From Actinoplanes octamycinicus (GTDB lineage: Bacteria > Actinomycetota > Actinomycetes > Mycobacteriales > Micromonosporaceae), in the NCBI RefSeq assembly GCF_014205225.1, contig NZ_JACHNB010000001.1, forward strand, positions 3,825,501-3,889,500: 64,000 nucleotides of DNA, read 5' to 3'. Made by a program: the position numbers and the translations under genes. This document shows positions 20,757 to 30,906 of this stretch, in pieces. The first letter of the stretch is position 1. Each line of letters begins with the position of its first letter. Below the pieces are notes generated by a model, which was given only the letters and a program-made list of their open reading frames with translations, was not told where the DNA came from and did not search any database.

Positions 20757-21150
20757 TCTGACCCGGTGCCCCGGGCTGGTGGGTCGGCGCCGGCGGTCGT
20801 GGCCTGGTGGGCCAGTGGCGGCAGTCGTGGGCTGGTGGGCCGGTGGCGGGCGGCCCCGCCGGTGAGCCGGTGGCGGCCTTGGGTCGGTGGCGGCCTTGGG
20901 CCGGTGCTGGGTGGCCCCAGGCCGGTGGGTCGGTGGCGGCCTTGGGCCGGTGGTGGGTGCCCCGGGCCGGTGGGGCGGTGGCGCCCTTGGGCCGGTGGCG
21001 GCCTCGGGCCGGTGGGCTTGCCGCGGCCTCGGGTGGGGTGAGCCGGTGTGGTCCGGGGCGGTGAGCCGGAGCGGGCCTGCTTCGGCCAGCCGGGGCGGGC
21101 TCGCGGCGGTGGGCCGGTGGCAGGGCCGCACCGGGAGGCGAGCGTGGCTG
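20757..21150. repeat. Degenerate GGCCGGTGGCGG-rich repeat tract
   Basis: About 390 bp after pulA are built almost wholly from variants of GGCCGGTGGCGGCCTTGG and GGTGGGCCGGTGG, with no credible gene. Strand composition is strongly skewed to G. It looks like a decayed minisatellite. The lipoprotein promoter follows at its right end. Confidence 0.7.
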
Positions 21151-21153
21151 CGC

Positions 21154-21196
21154 TAGATTGCGCCGCGTGGCCCGCCGGCGGTCGGTGGCCACCTGA
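21154..21196 (+). promoter_or_regulatory. Leaderless-type promoter and 9-codon mini-ORF before the lipoprotein gene
   Basis: TAGATT (21154-21159) is followed after 7 nt by GTG (21167), which opens a 9-codon frame (MARRRSVAT) ending at 21196, 13 bp before the lipoprotein GTG. It may be only a promoter; the mini-ORF could influence downstream translation. Confidence 0.35.
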
Positions 21197-21209
21197 AGCG
21201 GAGGTTCTG

Positions 21210-21722
21210 GTGCGGTTCGAGCGTGCCCTGTGCGCGGTGGCGCTGGTCGGTCTGGTCACCGGGTGCAGTTCGTCGTCGGACGAGCCGAAGATCGAGCCGG
21301 GGACCTCGGCCTCGGCCGGCGCTCCGGCGGTCGCCGGGTCGGCGCCGGCGTGGACCGAGCCGGCCGCCTACAAGTTCACGCTGACCCGTGGTTGCGACGC
21401 CGCCAAGCCGACCGGGAGATACCAGGCCACCGTGCAGGGCGGCCAGGTCACCGAGTCGGCCCGGGTGGGCGGGAGCGCCGCCGCCCCGGACCCGTCGGCC
21501 GCGGTGGACCTGGGCCCGGTGACCGGCGACGGCGGCGAGGAGATCGAGGTCCCGACGCTGAAGGAGCTGGTCGAGATGGTGCAGACCACGACCGACGACG
21601 GCGGCGAGGCGAGCACCGAGTTCGACACCGCCGACGGCCACCCGGTCAAGGTCACCATCAACGTGACCGGCGAGCCCGGTGGCGCCGAGTGCTGGAGCGT
21701 CTCCGACTACCGGGTGGGCTGA
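21210..21722 (+). CDS. Secreted lipoprotein, DUF6174-like
   Basis: A 170-residue protein. A short lipoprotein signal peptide ends in the lipobox LVTGC (about residues 14-18), then a Ser/Ala/Pro linker. The mature domain (YKFTLTRGC, YQATVQGGQVTES, VPTLKELVEMVQ, CWSVSDYRVG) resembles DUF6174, a small beta-rich extracellular domain. It is likely lipid-anchored on the outer face of the membrane; function is unknown. The GTG at 21210 is chosen because GCGGAGG lies 7 nt upstream and it places the signal peptide at the N-terminus. Confidence 0.8.
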   Translation: MRFERALCAVALVGLVTGCSSSSDEPKIEPGTSASAGAPAVAGSAPAWTEPAAYKFTLTRGCDAAKPTGRYQATVQGGQVTESARVGGSAAAPDPSAAVDLGPVTGDGGEEIEVPTLKELVEMVQTTTDDGGEASTEFDTADGHPVKVTINVTGEPGGAECWSVSDYRVG

Positions 21723-21732
21723 CCACCCGGCC

Positions 21733-22212
21733 TCAGAGGGCCGGGTGCTCCAGGAAGGCGACCAGGAAGAACTCGGCGCCCGCGCCGAAGGCGGCGGCCA
21801 GGGCGTAGCCGATGGCCACGTCGACCGGCTCCGGGTCGCCGATCCACTCGGCCAGCACGCCGCCCCCGTGGAGGACGGTGAAGTCGCCCACCCGGAAACC
21901 GTCCCGCAGCAGGCGGCTGCTCTCCGAGGTCCGCGGGCGGTACACATACTGGTGGCCCTCGTGCTCGGCCACCACCCGGTAGGAGTGCCGGGACCACCGG
22001 CCGGGCCCGGGCCGCAGATCGACCGGCAGGTCGTCGACCATCATCCGGAGATGCTGCCGCTCCCGGGTCCCGATCGGGATGTGCGGGCGCAGCCGCAGAT
22101 CGTGCACGCGCTCCACGACGGCGGAGTGCCGGCGGCCCTCGGCGCGGACCTCGACGGCCACCCGGCCGTCACTCTGATCGACGTCGACGAGGAACGGTGG
22201 GGCGTCGGTCAC
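21733..22212 (-). CDS. Conserved hypothetical protein
   Basis: A 159-residue protein I do not recognise with confidence. It is soluble and mixed alpha/beta, with a His/Arg-rich centre (RERQHLRMMVDDLPVDLRPG, then HSYRVVAEHEGHQYVYRP) and a hydrophobic C-terminus (VAIGYALAAAFGAGAEFFLVAF). The GTG at 22212 is preferred because GGGAG precedes it by 5 nt; an in-frame TTG lies at 22242. It is convergent with the lipoprotein gene, with only 10 bp between stops. Confidence 0.65.
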   Translation of the reverse strand: MTDAPPFLVDVDQSDGRVAVEVRAEGRRHSAVVERVHDLRLRPHIPIGTRERQHLRMMVDDLPVDLRPGPGRWSRHSYRVVAEHEGHQYVYRPRTSESSRLLRDGFRVGDFTVLHGGGVLAEWIGDPEPVDVAIGYALAAAFGAGAEFFLVAFLEHPAL

Positions 22213-22261
22213 GGCGTCTCCCGGAAAGTCGGCGGATCGCAAGATCCGTCAATCCTCGCAG

Positions 22262-22530
22262 CACCCCGCAATCACGACGCGCCGGGGAGCGGCCGCCCGC
22301 GAACACGACGCCCGCCGGGGAGCGGCCGCCCGCGATCACAACGCCCGCCGGGGAGCGGCCGCCCGCGATCACAACGCGCCGGGAAGCGGCCGCCGACGAA
22401 CACGACGCGCCGGGGAGCGGCCGCCCGCGATCACGACGCGTGCCAGGGAGCGGCCGCTGGCGATCACGACGCCCGCCGGGGAAGTAGCCCGTCCGCGAAT
22501 ACGCCGCCCGCTCCGAGCGGCCGCCCGCGA
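22262..22530. repeat. Tandem repeat of ~34-bp units between two minus-strand genes
   Basis: Six to eight imperfect copies of GGGGAGCGGCCGCCCGCGAT followed by CACAACGCCCGCC variants fill this gap. Several copies contain the NotI-type core GCGGCCGC. No gene is supported here. Confidence 0.85.
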
Positions 22531-22532
22531 AA

Positions 22533-22572
22533 CCCCCACGCCCGGCGCGGAGCGGCGCCGGGCGTCCGGGGG
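22533..22572 (-). terminator. Terminator hairpin after pepP-type gene
   Basis: CCCCCACGCCCGGCGC pairs with GCGCCGGGCGTCCGGGGG around a 6-nt loop, with one bulge. It begins 6 bp beyond the stop of the aminopeptidase gene. Confidence 0.75.
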
Positions 22573-22577
22573 AGCGG

Positions 22578-24047
22578 TCAGCCCGGCAGCCGCGGCCCGG
22601 CCTCGCGCTGCGCGGCCAGCCACGACTCCACCTCCGCGGAGCTGCGGGGCAGCCCGTCCGACAGGTTGCGGCAGCCGTCCGCGGTGACCACCACGTCGTC
22701 CTCGATCCGGATGCCGATGCCGCGCAGCTCGGCCGGCACCAGGTCGTCCTCCGGCTGGAAGTAGAGCCCCGGCTCGACGGTCAGCACGTAACCCTCCTGC
22801 AGCGGCCCCTCCCGGTACGTCTCGTTCCGCGCGTTCGAGCAGTCGTGCACGTCGATGCCGAGCATGTGCCCGAACCCGTGCAGCGTCCAGCGCCGGTAGA
22901 TCGTGCTGTCCTCGGCCATCGCCTCGTCCACCCCGACCGGGAGCAGTCCCAGGTCGTGCAGCCCCTCGGCGAGCACCCGCATGCACACCTGGTGCACGTC
23001 CTTGAACAGCACGCCGGGCCGGATCGCGTCGATGCCGGCCTGCTGCGACGCGTGCACGATGTCGTAGACCTGGCGCTGCAGCGGGGTGAACGTGCCGGAG
23101 ACCGGGACGGTGCGGGTGACATCGGCGGTGTAGAGATTGTGTCCCTCCACGCCCATGTCCATCAGCAGCAGCTCACCGGGCGTGGTCACGCCGGTGTTGC
23201 GCACCCAGTGCAGGATCGTCGCGTGCGCGCCGGCGCCGACGATCGAGCCATACCCCACGTCGTTGCCGTCGTGCCGGGCGCGCAGCCCGAAGACGCCCTC
23301 CAACAGGCGCTCCTTGACCGCGCGGTCGGCCGGCAGCACCCGGGCGACGTCCTCGAAGCCGAGCACCGTGGCGTCGATCGCGGCCTGCAGCTGGGCGATC
23401 TCCCACTCGTCCTTGACCAGTTTCAGCTCGGAGAGCACCCAGGCCAGCTCGCGGTCGCGCGGCTTGGCCTTGTCCGGCTCGTACGCCAGGATCGTCCGGT
23501 CGACGTTGGCGTCCAGGCCGCGCAGCACCCGGGTCCGGCCCGGCGCCGACTGGGCCAGGGCCGAACCCAGGAAGCCCAGCGACGCGGTCTCCAGGCCCAG
23601 CTCGGCGGATTTCTCGGCGAGGGTGTGGGTCCGGCCGATCCAGAGCTCGCCGTTGCGGTCCCGGAAGAAGCGGTCGGTGTCCTTCGAGTTGCGCTCCCGG
23701 GTGAACAGCACGGCCTCGTGCCCGGAGCCGCTCGGGTGCAGGATCAGCACGCTGTCCGGGTCGCGGTCGCCGGTCAGGTAGAAGAAGTCGCTGCCCGGGC
23801 GGAACGGGTAGTCGGTGTCGTTGGCCCGGACCTTCTCGTTGCCGCTCGGGATGATCAGCGTCTCACCGGGGAAGGCCTCGGAGAGCGCGGCCCGGCGCTT
23901 CGCGTAGTTCGGCACCTCGGGCAGGGGCGCGACGGAGATCGGATCCTCGCGCCAGCCGGTGCGCATGAACTGCAGGAACGCTTCCGGGAAGGCGGGGTCG
24001 TGGGACTCCGTCTTGGGTGCGGGCGTGCCGCCGTCCTTCTGCGCCAT
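22578..24047 (-). CDS. pepP: Aminopeptidase P family Xaa-Pro peptidase
   Basis: A 489-residue pita-bread-fold metallopeptidase that releases N-terminal residues before proline. The N-terminal AMP_N domain (YAKRRAALSEAFPG, DYPFRPGSDFFYLTG) is followed by the catalytic domain. Dinuclear metal ligands are visible: Asp in LLMDMGVEGHNLYTADVTRT, His in LHGFGHMLGIDVHD, Glu in TVEPGLYFQ and Glu in GIRIEDDVVVT. There is no signal peptide, so it is cytoplasmic. The start (MAQKDGGTPAPK) gives the usual short polar N-terminus. It stands alone, with a hairpin after its stop. Confidence 0.93.
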   Translation of the reverse strand: MAQKDGGTPAPKTESHDPAFPEAFLQFMRTGWREDPISVAPLPEVPNYAKRRAALSEAFPGETLIIPSGNEKVRANDTDYPFRPGSDFFYLTGDRDPDSVLILHPSGSGHEAVLFTRERNSKDTDRFFRDRNGELWIGRTHTLAEKSAELGLETASLGFLGSALAQSAPGRTRVLRGLDANVDRTILAYEPDKAKPRDRELAWVLSELKLVKDEWEIAQLQAAIDATVLGFEDVARVLPADRAVKERLLEGVFGLRARHDGNDVGYGSIVGAGAHATILHWVRNTGVTTPGELLLMDMGVEGHNLYTADVTRTVPVSGTFTPLQRQVYDIVHASQQAGIDAIRPGVLFKDVHQVCMRVLAEGLHDLGLLPVGVDEAMAEDSTIYRRWTLHGFGHMLGIDVHDCSNARNETYREGPLQEGYVLTVEPGLYFQPEDDLVPAELRGIGIRIEDDVVVTADGCRNLSDGLPRSSAEVESWLAAQREAGPRLPG

Positions 24048-24116
24048 CGTGGGGTGCCTCCGTTCTCAGCTGTGCCCCGACGGTACCGCCTGCCCCCGAC
24101 AGAAAGCAGAGCCGGA

Positions 24117-24653
24117 TCAGCGACCGCCGGCACGGTAGCCGAACGGCAGGTCGAGGCAGCCGACCCGGGCCCCGGCCGTGCCCGCCACGCCCGGTCCGGT
24201 GCGGGTCGTCTCGGCGTGCAGGACCAGCGATTTCGGCAGCCGGTCGGCGGCGAACATCCAGTCCTGCTCGTGCCGGACGGTGGCGGCGCCCCGCGCGTCC
24301 GCGGTGAAGTCCAGCCAGATCTCGTTCGCCGGGTTGGCGTAGGCCGGGTCGACCGACGGGCTGACCGGATCGGGCCGGTGCTGGAAGTGCGGGCCGGCCG
24401 CCTTCGGGTCCGGGCCGCACTCGGCGACGTGCATGTGCGCGCCGTACGCGTGCCCCGGCACCAGCCCGGTCACCGCCAGCTCCACCCACAGGTTCTGGCC
24501 GGTCGAGCTGAACGCCACCTGCGCCGTCGCGCCGACCGGCACCACCTCGGTGTCGTAGGTGACCGCCTGCGCCCCGGCCTGCCAGGTCTGGAACACGGCC
24601 GGCCCGGGCGCGGGGGCGAGACCGAGGACGGCGGCGAGCGTGATGACTAACAT
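24117..24653 (-). CDS. Secreted Cu-only-type superoxide dismutase-like protein
   Basis: A 178-residue exported protein with a signal peptide (about residues 1-19). The SOD_Cu beta-barrel is recognisable. Copper-site histidines are present at H73 and H75 (GAHMHVAECG), H89 (GPHFQH) and H146 (LVLHAE), and the disulfide cysteines at C79 and C166. The loop that normally carries the zinc His/His/Asp ligands (after residue 92) has none. That resembles copper-only SODs such as mycobacterial SodC. Activity is inferred, not certain. The gene is divergent from the sugar kinase across an AT-rich palindromic region. Confidence 0.75.
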   Translation of the reverse strand: MLVITLAAVLGLAPAPGPAVFQTWQAGAQAVTYDTEVVPVGATAQVAFSSTGQNLWVELAVTGLVPGHAYGAHMHVAECGPDPKAAGPHFQHRPDPVSPSVDPAYANPANEIWLDFTADARGAATVRHEQDWMFAADRLPKSLVLHAETTRTGPGVAGTAGARVGCLDLPFGYRAGGR

Positions 24654-24656
24654 GCC

Positions 24657-24697
24657 CTGATTCTGGCAAATCAGGATTTATCCGGCCCGGATTTGCC
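24657..24697. promoter_or_regulatory. AT-rich palindrome cluster in a divergent promoter
   Basis: Three nested inverted repeats occur: CTGATT/AATCAG (24657-24674), GGCAAATC/GATTTGCC with 8-bp arms (24665-24697) and GGATTTATCC (24674-24683). This is unusual in such GC-rich DNA and suggests an operator between the SOD-like and kinase genes. Confidence 0.45.
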
Positions 24698-24761
24698 CCC
24701 TCCTGGCCGTGGCGCCGAAAAAACGCGAGGCTGAGATCCGACGACGCGGGAGGGGAACGGC

Positions 24762-25697
24762 ATGGGCTACGCGGTGGTGCTGGGCGAGGCGCTGATCGAC
24801 CTTCTGGAGGAGGACCGGGACGGCGAGTTGATCTACCGGCAGGCGATCGGCGGCGCGCCGCTCAACGTCGCGGTCGGCGTGGCCCGGCTGGGCGGCGCGG
24901 TGCAGTACGCCGGCTCGCTCGGCACCGACGTGCTCGGCGACCGGATCGCCGCCTTCCTGGCCGAGGCCGGGGTCGGCGAGCGGGGGGTGCGCCGGGCCGC
25001 CGTGCCGACCACCCTCGCGGTCACCACCTTCGAGGGCGCCGAGCCGGCCTTCACGTTCTACGGCGAGCCGCCGTCCTACGCGCTGCTCGGCCCGGCCGAC
25101 CTGGACCGGGACATCCTGGCCGGCGGCGAGGTGCTCTACACCGGCTCGATCTGCCTGCTCCGCGAGCCGTTCCGGGCGGCCGCCCGGCAGGCCTGGTCCG
25201 GCTTCTCCGGCCTGCGCGTCTTCGACCCGAACGTCCGTCCGAGACTGCTTCCCGACGCGGCCGCCGTGACCGCCCTGCGCGAGCTGGTCGAGGAGTTCTT
25301 CGCCACCGCCGACCTGGTCAAGCTGAGCCTGGCCGACGCGCAGCTGCTCTATGCCGAGTCCGATCCGGCGGCCGCCGCCGACCGGATCCGATCGCTGGGC
25401 GCGGCCGCCGTGGTGGTCACCTGCGGGGCGCGGGGCGCGCACGTGGCCGCGGCCGACGGCGCGGTCTCGCTGCCGGCCCCGTCGGTCCGCGCGATCGACG
25501 CCACCGGTGCCGGCGACTCGGTGATGGGCGCGCTGGTCAGCCGGCTGCTGGCGGAGGGCCGCCCGGCCGGCCTGGACGACTGGCAGCGGCACGTCCGGTT
25601 CGCCCTGGCGGTGGCCGGCCTGGTCTGCGAGCGCCAGGGCGGCGCCACCGCGATGCCGACCCCGGCCGAGGTCACCGCCCGCTGGGGCGAGATCTGA
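24762..25697 (+). CDS. PfkB-family carbohydrate kinase (fructokinase-like)
   Basis: A 311-residue ribokinase-fold sugar kinase. The N-terminal GEALIDLL, the substrate motif GGAPLNVAVGVARLGG and the C-terminal DATGAGDSVMGALVSRLL, with the catalytic Asp, are all intact. The closest pattern is bacterial fructokinase, but adenosine or other sugars cannot be excluded. GGGAGGGG lies ahead of the ATG. It stands alone, facing the three-gene PH-domain operon. Confidence 0.88.
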   Translation: MGYAVVLGEALIDLLEEDRDGELIYRQAIGGAPLNVAVGVARLGGAVQYAGSLGTDVLGDRIAAFLAEAGVGERGVRRAAVPTTLAVTTFEGAEPAFTFYGEPPSYALLGPADLDRDILAGGEVLYTGSICLLREPFRAAARQAWSGFSGLRVFDPNVRPRLLPDAAAVTALRELVEEFFATADLVKLSLADAQLLYAESDPAAAADRIRSLGAAAVVVTCGARGAHVAAADGAVSLPAPSVRAIDATGAGDSVMGALVSRLLAEGRPAGLDDWQRHVRFALAVAGLVCERQGGATAMPTPAEVTARWGEI

Positions 25698-25778
25698 GAC
25701 CCGGCCCGCACCGCACGCGGGCGAGCGGACCGGAACCACGAGCGGGCCGGCCGGAGGTGCTCACGGCCGTCATCCCGG

Positions 25779-26171
25779 TCAGTCGCCGAGCGCCTGCGCG
25801 ATGAACCGCTGCCGGTCCACCAGCGCCCGCTCCACCCGCACGTCGGCCACCACCGTCTCGCCGTCCCGCACGCTCACCTCGAAGACCAGCTTGCGCCCGT
25901 CGACCTTGGTCAGCGTGGCCTGGCCGACCACGGTGCGCCCGACCGGCGCGGCGGCCCGGTGCTCCACCTCGGCCCGGGTGCCCACGGTGGTGATCCCGCC
26001 GGGCAGCTGCCGGGCGGTGGCCGCCACCGTGGCGGCCTCGGCCAGCGCCAGGACCCGCGGGGTGGCCAGCACCGGCACGTCGCCGGAGCCGAGGGCCTGG
26101 GCGGTGTCGGCGTCGGTGACCGTCAACTCGACCCGGGCGCTGAGGCCGGGAGCAAACTCGGGGAGCTCCAT
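25779..26171 (-). CDS. Hotdog-fold thioesterase, FlK-like
   Basis: A 130-residue hotdog protein. The order T (LATPRVLALAE), E and H (AEVEHRAAAPVG) matches the Thr-Glu-His triad region of fluoroacetyl-CoA thioesterase FlK and related acyl-CoA thioesterases. It probably hydrolyses a short acyl-CoA; the substrate is not predictable. It lies 9 bp behind the large PH-domain gene, so it is likely the last gene of that operon. Confidence 0.8.
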   Translation of the reverse strand: MELPEFAPGLSARVELTVTDADTAQALGSGDVPVLATPRVLALAEAATVAATARQLPGGITTVGTRAEVEHRAAAPVGRTVVGQATLTKVDGRKLVFEVSVRDGETVVADVRVERALVDRQRFIAQALGD

Positions 26172-26180
26172 TCACCCACC

Positions 26181-27593
26181 TTATGCTTGCGTGGGCCGCT
26201 GCCAGAACGTCTCGTCGGCGGGTTGACGGAGATCGGACGGCGCGGCCGGGCGCGCCGGCGCCGCCGGGCGCCGGGCCAGCCGGGCCCGGCGGGCCAGCTC
26301 GTCGGCCAGCGCCCAGGCCTCGGCGAGGTCCCGGTCCCGGGCCGCGCCGGACCGCCCGCCGGCCGCGTCGGCGTAGACCGTGGCCAGGCCGAGCATCCGC
26401 TGCAGCGGTCCCTGCACCACCCGCACGCTCTGCATCCGGGCGTAGGGCAGCAGGGTCATCTCCCGGGACAGCCGCCCCTCCCGGGTGACCAGCACGTCCG
26501 GGTGCAGCCCGACGCCCATGAACCGCAGCCCGACCGGGTGCAGCCAGCGGACCCGGGGCGGCGGGGGCGAGGTGGCCAGCGCGGCCAGGTCGACGCCGGG
26601 CAGCACCGCCCCGACCACCAGCCGGGCGGCGTGCTGGTCGCCGACCGGCAGCAGCCGGTCCGAGCCGGTGTCGTTGCCGCGCTCCGGCGCGCCGTACCCG
26701 GCGACGTCGAGCTGCAGGTGGAGCCAGCTGGTCAGCCGCCACAGGAACGGCCAGGTGATCCGGATCGCCTGGACCCGGTGCAGCGGCACCACCTGGCTGC
26801 GCGTCTCGGTCAGCCCGTAGTGCAGCAGCAGCCGCCCGTCCGGGTCGTGGGCCAGCCGGAAGTCCCAGTCGCGGAGCACCCGGCGGATCGGCTGGAGCAG
26901 CACACCGGCCATCGCGGTGACCGTGCTGGCGATCCCGATGAAGGTCCACGACCCCTCCATCACGAACTGGGTGATCACCCAGGCCACGCCGACCGGCAGG
27001 AAGAACGCCTGCGGGGTGAGCAGCTGGCTGATCAGCAGCTCCCGGTTGCTGACCGAGAAGAGCGGGCGTCCGCCCGGGGTCACCGTCCGCGGCGCGGCCG
27101 CCGGGTCCGCCGCATCCGAGGACACTGCGACGGAGGTACGGCCGGAGAGCGCGAGCAGCCGTTCGCGCAGCGCGGCCGCCTCCCGGACGGTCAGATAGGC
27201 CAGCGGCGCCTCGGCCTTGCCCCCGCCGACCACCTCGAGCCGCAGCTCGGCCAGCCCGGTGGCCTGGGCCAGCAGCGGCCGGCGCAGCTCCACCGACTGC
27301 AGCCGGTCGAGCGGGATGGCCCGGTTGCGCCGCCACAGCAGCCCCTCGGTGATCCGCAGCTCCCGGGCCACCACCTGGTACCCGGTGTTCCACCAGCCGA
27401 CCGCCGAGAAGATCACCGCACCCACCGCGACGGCCAGCACCACCATCGCGAAGTGGGTCGGGCCGAGCTGGCGCAGCGACTGCCAGGAGAGCGCCGCGAC
27501 GATCACGAACAGGCTCTTGGCGCCGTGCAGCAGCGGGCTGAGCGGGTGCAGCCGCTGCCGTCCGGCCTGCTCGGGGGTCTCGGTGGTGGTCAC
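26181..27593 (-). CDS. PH domain-containing membrane protein, YdbT-like
   Basis: A 470-residue membrane protein with three bacterial PH (bPH_2) domains. Each has the pattern 'R...IPLDRLQSVELRR', 'VVPLHRVQAIRITW' or 'LLPYARMQSVRVVQ', ending in a strand and helix about the partner lipid or protein. Two pairs of membrane helices lie near residues 25-70 and 200-245. YdbS/YdbT pairs in Bacillus are linked to resistance against certain bacteriocins, a family-level note only. The GTG start overlaps the upstream gene's stop (GTGA). Confidence 0.87.
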   Translation of the reverse strand: MTTTETPEQAGRQRLHPLSPLLHGAKSLFVIVAALSWQSLRQLGPTHFAMVVLAVAVGAVIFSAVGWWNTGYQVVARELRITEGLLWRRNRAIPLDRLQSVELRRPLLAQATGLAELRLEVVGGGKAEAPLAYLTVREAAALRERLLALSGRTSVAVSSDAADPAAAPRTVTPGGRPLFSVSNRELLISQLLTPQAFFLPVGVAWVITQFVMEGSWTFIGIASTVTAMAGVLLQPIRRVLRDWDFRLAHDPDGRLLLHYGLTETRSQVVPLHRVQAIRITWPFLWRLTSWLHLQLDVAGYGAPERGNDTGSDRLLPVGDQHAARLVVGAVLPGVDLAALATSPPPPRVRWLHPVGLRFMGVGLHPDVLVTREGRLSREMTLLPYARMQSVRVVQGPLQRMLGLATVYADAAGGRSGAARDRDLAEAWALADELARRARLARRPAAPARPAAPSDLRQPADETFWQRPTQA

Positions 27594-28093
27594 AGGCCCT
27601 CGGCCCGGTCCTCGCCGAGGGCGGTCAGCCGGTCCCGCAGCCGGGCCGCCTCGTCCGGCGGCAGCCCGGGCACCTGGGCGTCGCTGGCCGCGGCCGCGGT
27701 GTGCAACTGCACGGTGGCCAGCCCGAACGCCCGCTCCAGCGGGCCGGCGGTGACGTCCACGAACTGCATCCGCGCGTACGGAACGATGGAGAGCCGGCGG
27801 ACCAGCAGCCCGTGCCGGACCATCAGGTCGTTGTCCCGCTCGGCGTACCCCCAGGCCCGGACCGCGCGGACGGCCACGGTGGCCCGCCAGACGCCGAGCG
27901 CCAGCACCGCCGCGATGCCGGCCAGCCAGGCCCAGTGGTGGGCGAACAGCCAGCCGACGACCAGGCCGAGCACCAGGACCGCCTGCCAGATGGCGAGGCT
28001 GATCAGCTCCACAGTGATCAGCTTGCTGGACACCGGGCGCCACCGCACCGTGTCGGGCCAGGGCTGCAGGGCATCGACCGAAGGCGTGCTCAC
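27590..28093 (-). CDS. PH domain-containing membrane protein, YdbS-like
   Basis: A 167-residue protein with two membrane helices (about residues 28-70) followed by one bPH_2 domain (RHGLLVRRLSIVPYARMQFVDV). It is the small partner of the YdbT-like protein and overlaps it by 4 bp, so the two are probably made as a complex in the membrane. The GTG start at 28093 gives a polar N-terminus before the first helix. Confidence 0.87.
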   Translation of the reverse strand: MSTPSVDALQPWPDTVRWRPVSSKLITVELISLAIWQAVLVLGLVVGWLFAHHWAWLAGIAAVLALGVWRATVAVRAVRAWGYAERDNDLMVRHGLLVRRLSIVPYARMQFVDVTAGPLERAFGLATVQLHTAAAASDAQVPGLPPDEAARLRDRLTALGEDRAEGL

Positions 28094-28103
28094 GTTTCAA
28101 AGC

Positions 28104-28325
28104 CTAGGAGATGGACGCATCGTCTGCCGAGACGAAAGGGGTCACTTCCCGGAGGAAGGACCGGGCCTCCAGGAACGCGCCCAGGGAAACCCGATGATCG
28201 GCGCAGGCCAGCCAGGTCTTGCGGTATTGCGGGTCATGAAGTTTGGGATTGTTCCACAGCAATTGCCAGGCCGCCGACGCGCGACAACCCTTGGCGGAGC
28301 ACTGCGGGGAGAGTTCCTCGACCAT
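28104..28325 (-). CDS. Small Cys/His protein of unknown function
   Basis: A 73-residue conserved actinobacterial protein. It has CSAKGC, then ...TWLACADHR, so a CxxxxC plus CxxH arrangement that could hold zinc. The WNNPKLHDP and LGAFLEARSFLREV stretches are typical. Homologues are sometimes mislabelled acetone carboxylase. The ATG at 28325 is preferred because TTATAA lies about 9 nt upstream in a possible leaderless promoter; the frame stays open to 28430. It ends 10 bp before the PH-domain operon and may be its first gene. Confidence 0.65.
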   Translation of the reverse strand: MVEELSPQCSAKGCRASAAWQLLWNNPKLHDPQYRKTWLACADHRVSLGAFLEARSFLREVTPFVSADDASIS

Positions 28326-28672
28326 GTCGACCAACTTATAAGGAACGACGTGGGAGTAATGAAAAAGATTATGCGCCGGGCGGCCACGGGGGAAGCCGCC
28401 CGGCGACGCTGTAAATGCTACACGGTTCAAAGACTTCCGTATCCACCCGGTGAGCGTGCCCGTTCCGGCGGATCGCGCAGAAAGATCAACATGTTCGGCC
28501 GATAGTGCCCTGGGCTGCGGAGATCGGCCGGTATCGCCGAAGATGGTGACGGTCAGGTGACAGCCCGGGTTTCTATGCTCCTAGGAACCTCTCAGCCGTG
28601 TGTAGTTGTCTGTCGTGTAAGTCTTGAGCGTCGGCATCCGCGCCGGCACATGTTGACCGTTGTGGAGGACCG

Positions 28673-29835
<1,163 letters not shown>

Positions 29836-29839
<4 letters not shown>

Positions 29840-30906
29840 GCCAACCGATCGGATCCGCGCCGGCGCCGCTGGACCAGACGGCGCGGAGCGGCCTGGCCCC
29901 GTCCGGCAGCGTCCCGGAGCCGCTGGCCGAGGCGGCCCGGGCCGAGGCGGTGCTGGCCAAGCTGCAGCTGCTGGTCACCCGCAAGCTGGACGGCCTGCTC
30001 CAGGGTGACTACGTCGGCCTGCTGCCCGGTCCGGGCACCGAGGCCGGCGAGTCCCGGGAGTACCGGCCCGGCGACGACGTGCGCCGGATGGACTGGCCGG
30101 TCACCGCGCGCACCACGCTCCCGCACGTGCGGCGCACGGTCGCCGACCGGGAGCTGGAGACCTGGATGGCCGTCGACCTGTCCGCCAGCCTCGACTTCGG
30201 CACCGCCAAGTGGCTGAAGAAGGACCTGGTGATCGCCGCCGCCACCGCGGTCACCCACCTGACCGCCCGGGGCGGGAACCGGATCGGCGCGGTGGTGGGC
30301 ACCGGCTCCGGCGTACCGGAAAGCGGTCTCACCCGGAAACGCTGGCGCCGCAAGCCGGCGGCGGCGAGAGAGAGCGACGCGCCCGGGCCGTCGGTCGTGC
30401 GGATGCCGGCGCGGCCGGGCCGCAAGGAGGCGCAGGGCCTGCTGCGGGCGATCGCCCGGACCCGGATCCGGCCCGGGCGGACCGACCTGGGCGCCCTGAT
30501 CGACCTGCTGAACCGGCCGCCCCGGCGGCGCGGCGTGGCCGTGGTGATCTCCGACTTCCTGGCGCCGGTGGAGAGCTGGGCGCGGCCGATCCGCAAGCTC
30601 GGGGTCCGGCACGACGTGCTGGCCATCGAGGTGGTCGACCCGCGCGAGCTGGAGCTGCCCGACGTGGGCGTGCTGACCCTGGCCGACCCGGAGTCCGGCG
30701 CGCTGCACGAGGTGCAGACCGCCGACCCGGCGCTGCGGCAGCGGTATGCCGCCGCGGCCGGTGAGCAGCGGGCCGCGATCGCCCGGGCGCTGCGCGCGGC
30801 CGGCGCCTCGCACCTGCGGCTGCGCACCGACACCGACTGGCTGCTGGACATGGTCCGTTTCGTCGCCGCCCAACGACACGCACGCACCCGGGGGACCACT
30901 CGATGA
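29836..30906 (+). CDS. DUF58 domain-containing protein
   Basis: A 356-residue protein. The core SREYRPGDDVRRMDWPVTART and WMAVDLSASLDFGTA, a VWA-like Asp/Ser motif, define DUF58, the standard partner of MoxR. The N-terminus is Ala/Pro-rich and a basic linker lies near residue 170. No clear membrane helix is seen. Both ends overlap their neighbours by 4 bp (ATGA), so the three-gene MoxR operon is tightly coupled. Confidence 0.9.

Noticed and set aside
21167..21196. 9-codon leader peptide as a confirmed attenuator before the lipoprotein gene
   Set aside because: It has no runs of a regulatory amino acid codon and no alternative stem-loops; it is kept only as a note on the promoter entry.
28326..28430. 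Extended N-terminus of the small Cys/His protein
   Set aside because: The extra residues do not resemble the family, and the likely promoter TTATAA lies inside them.
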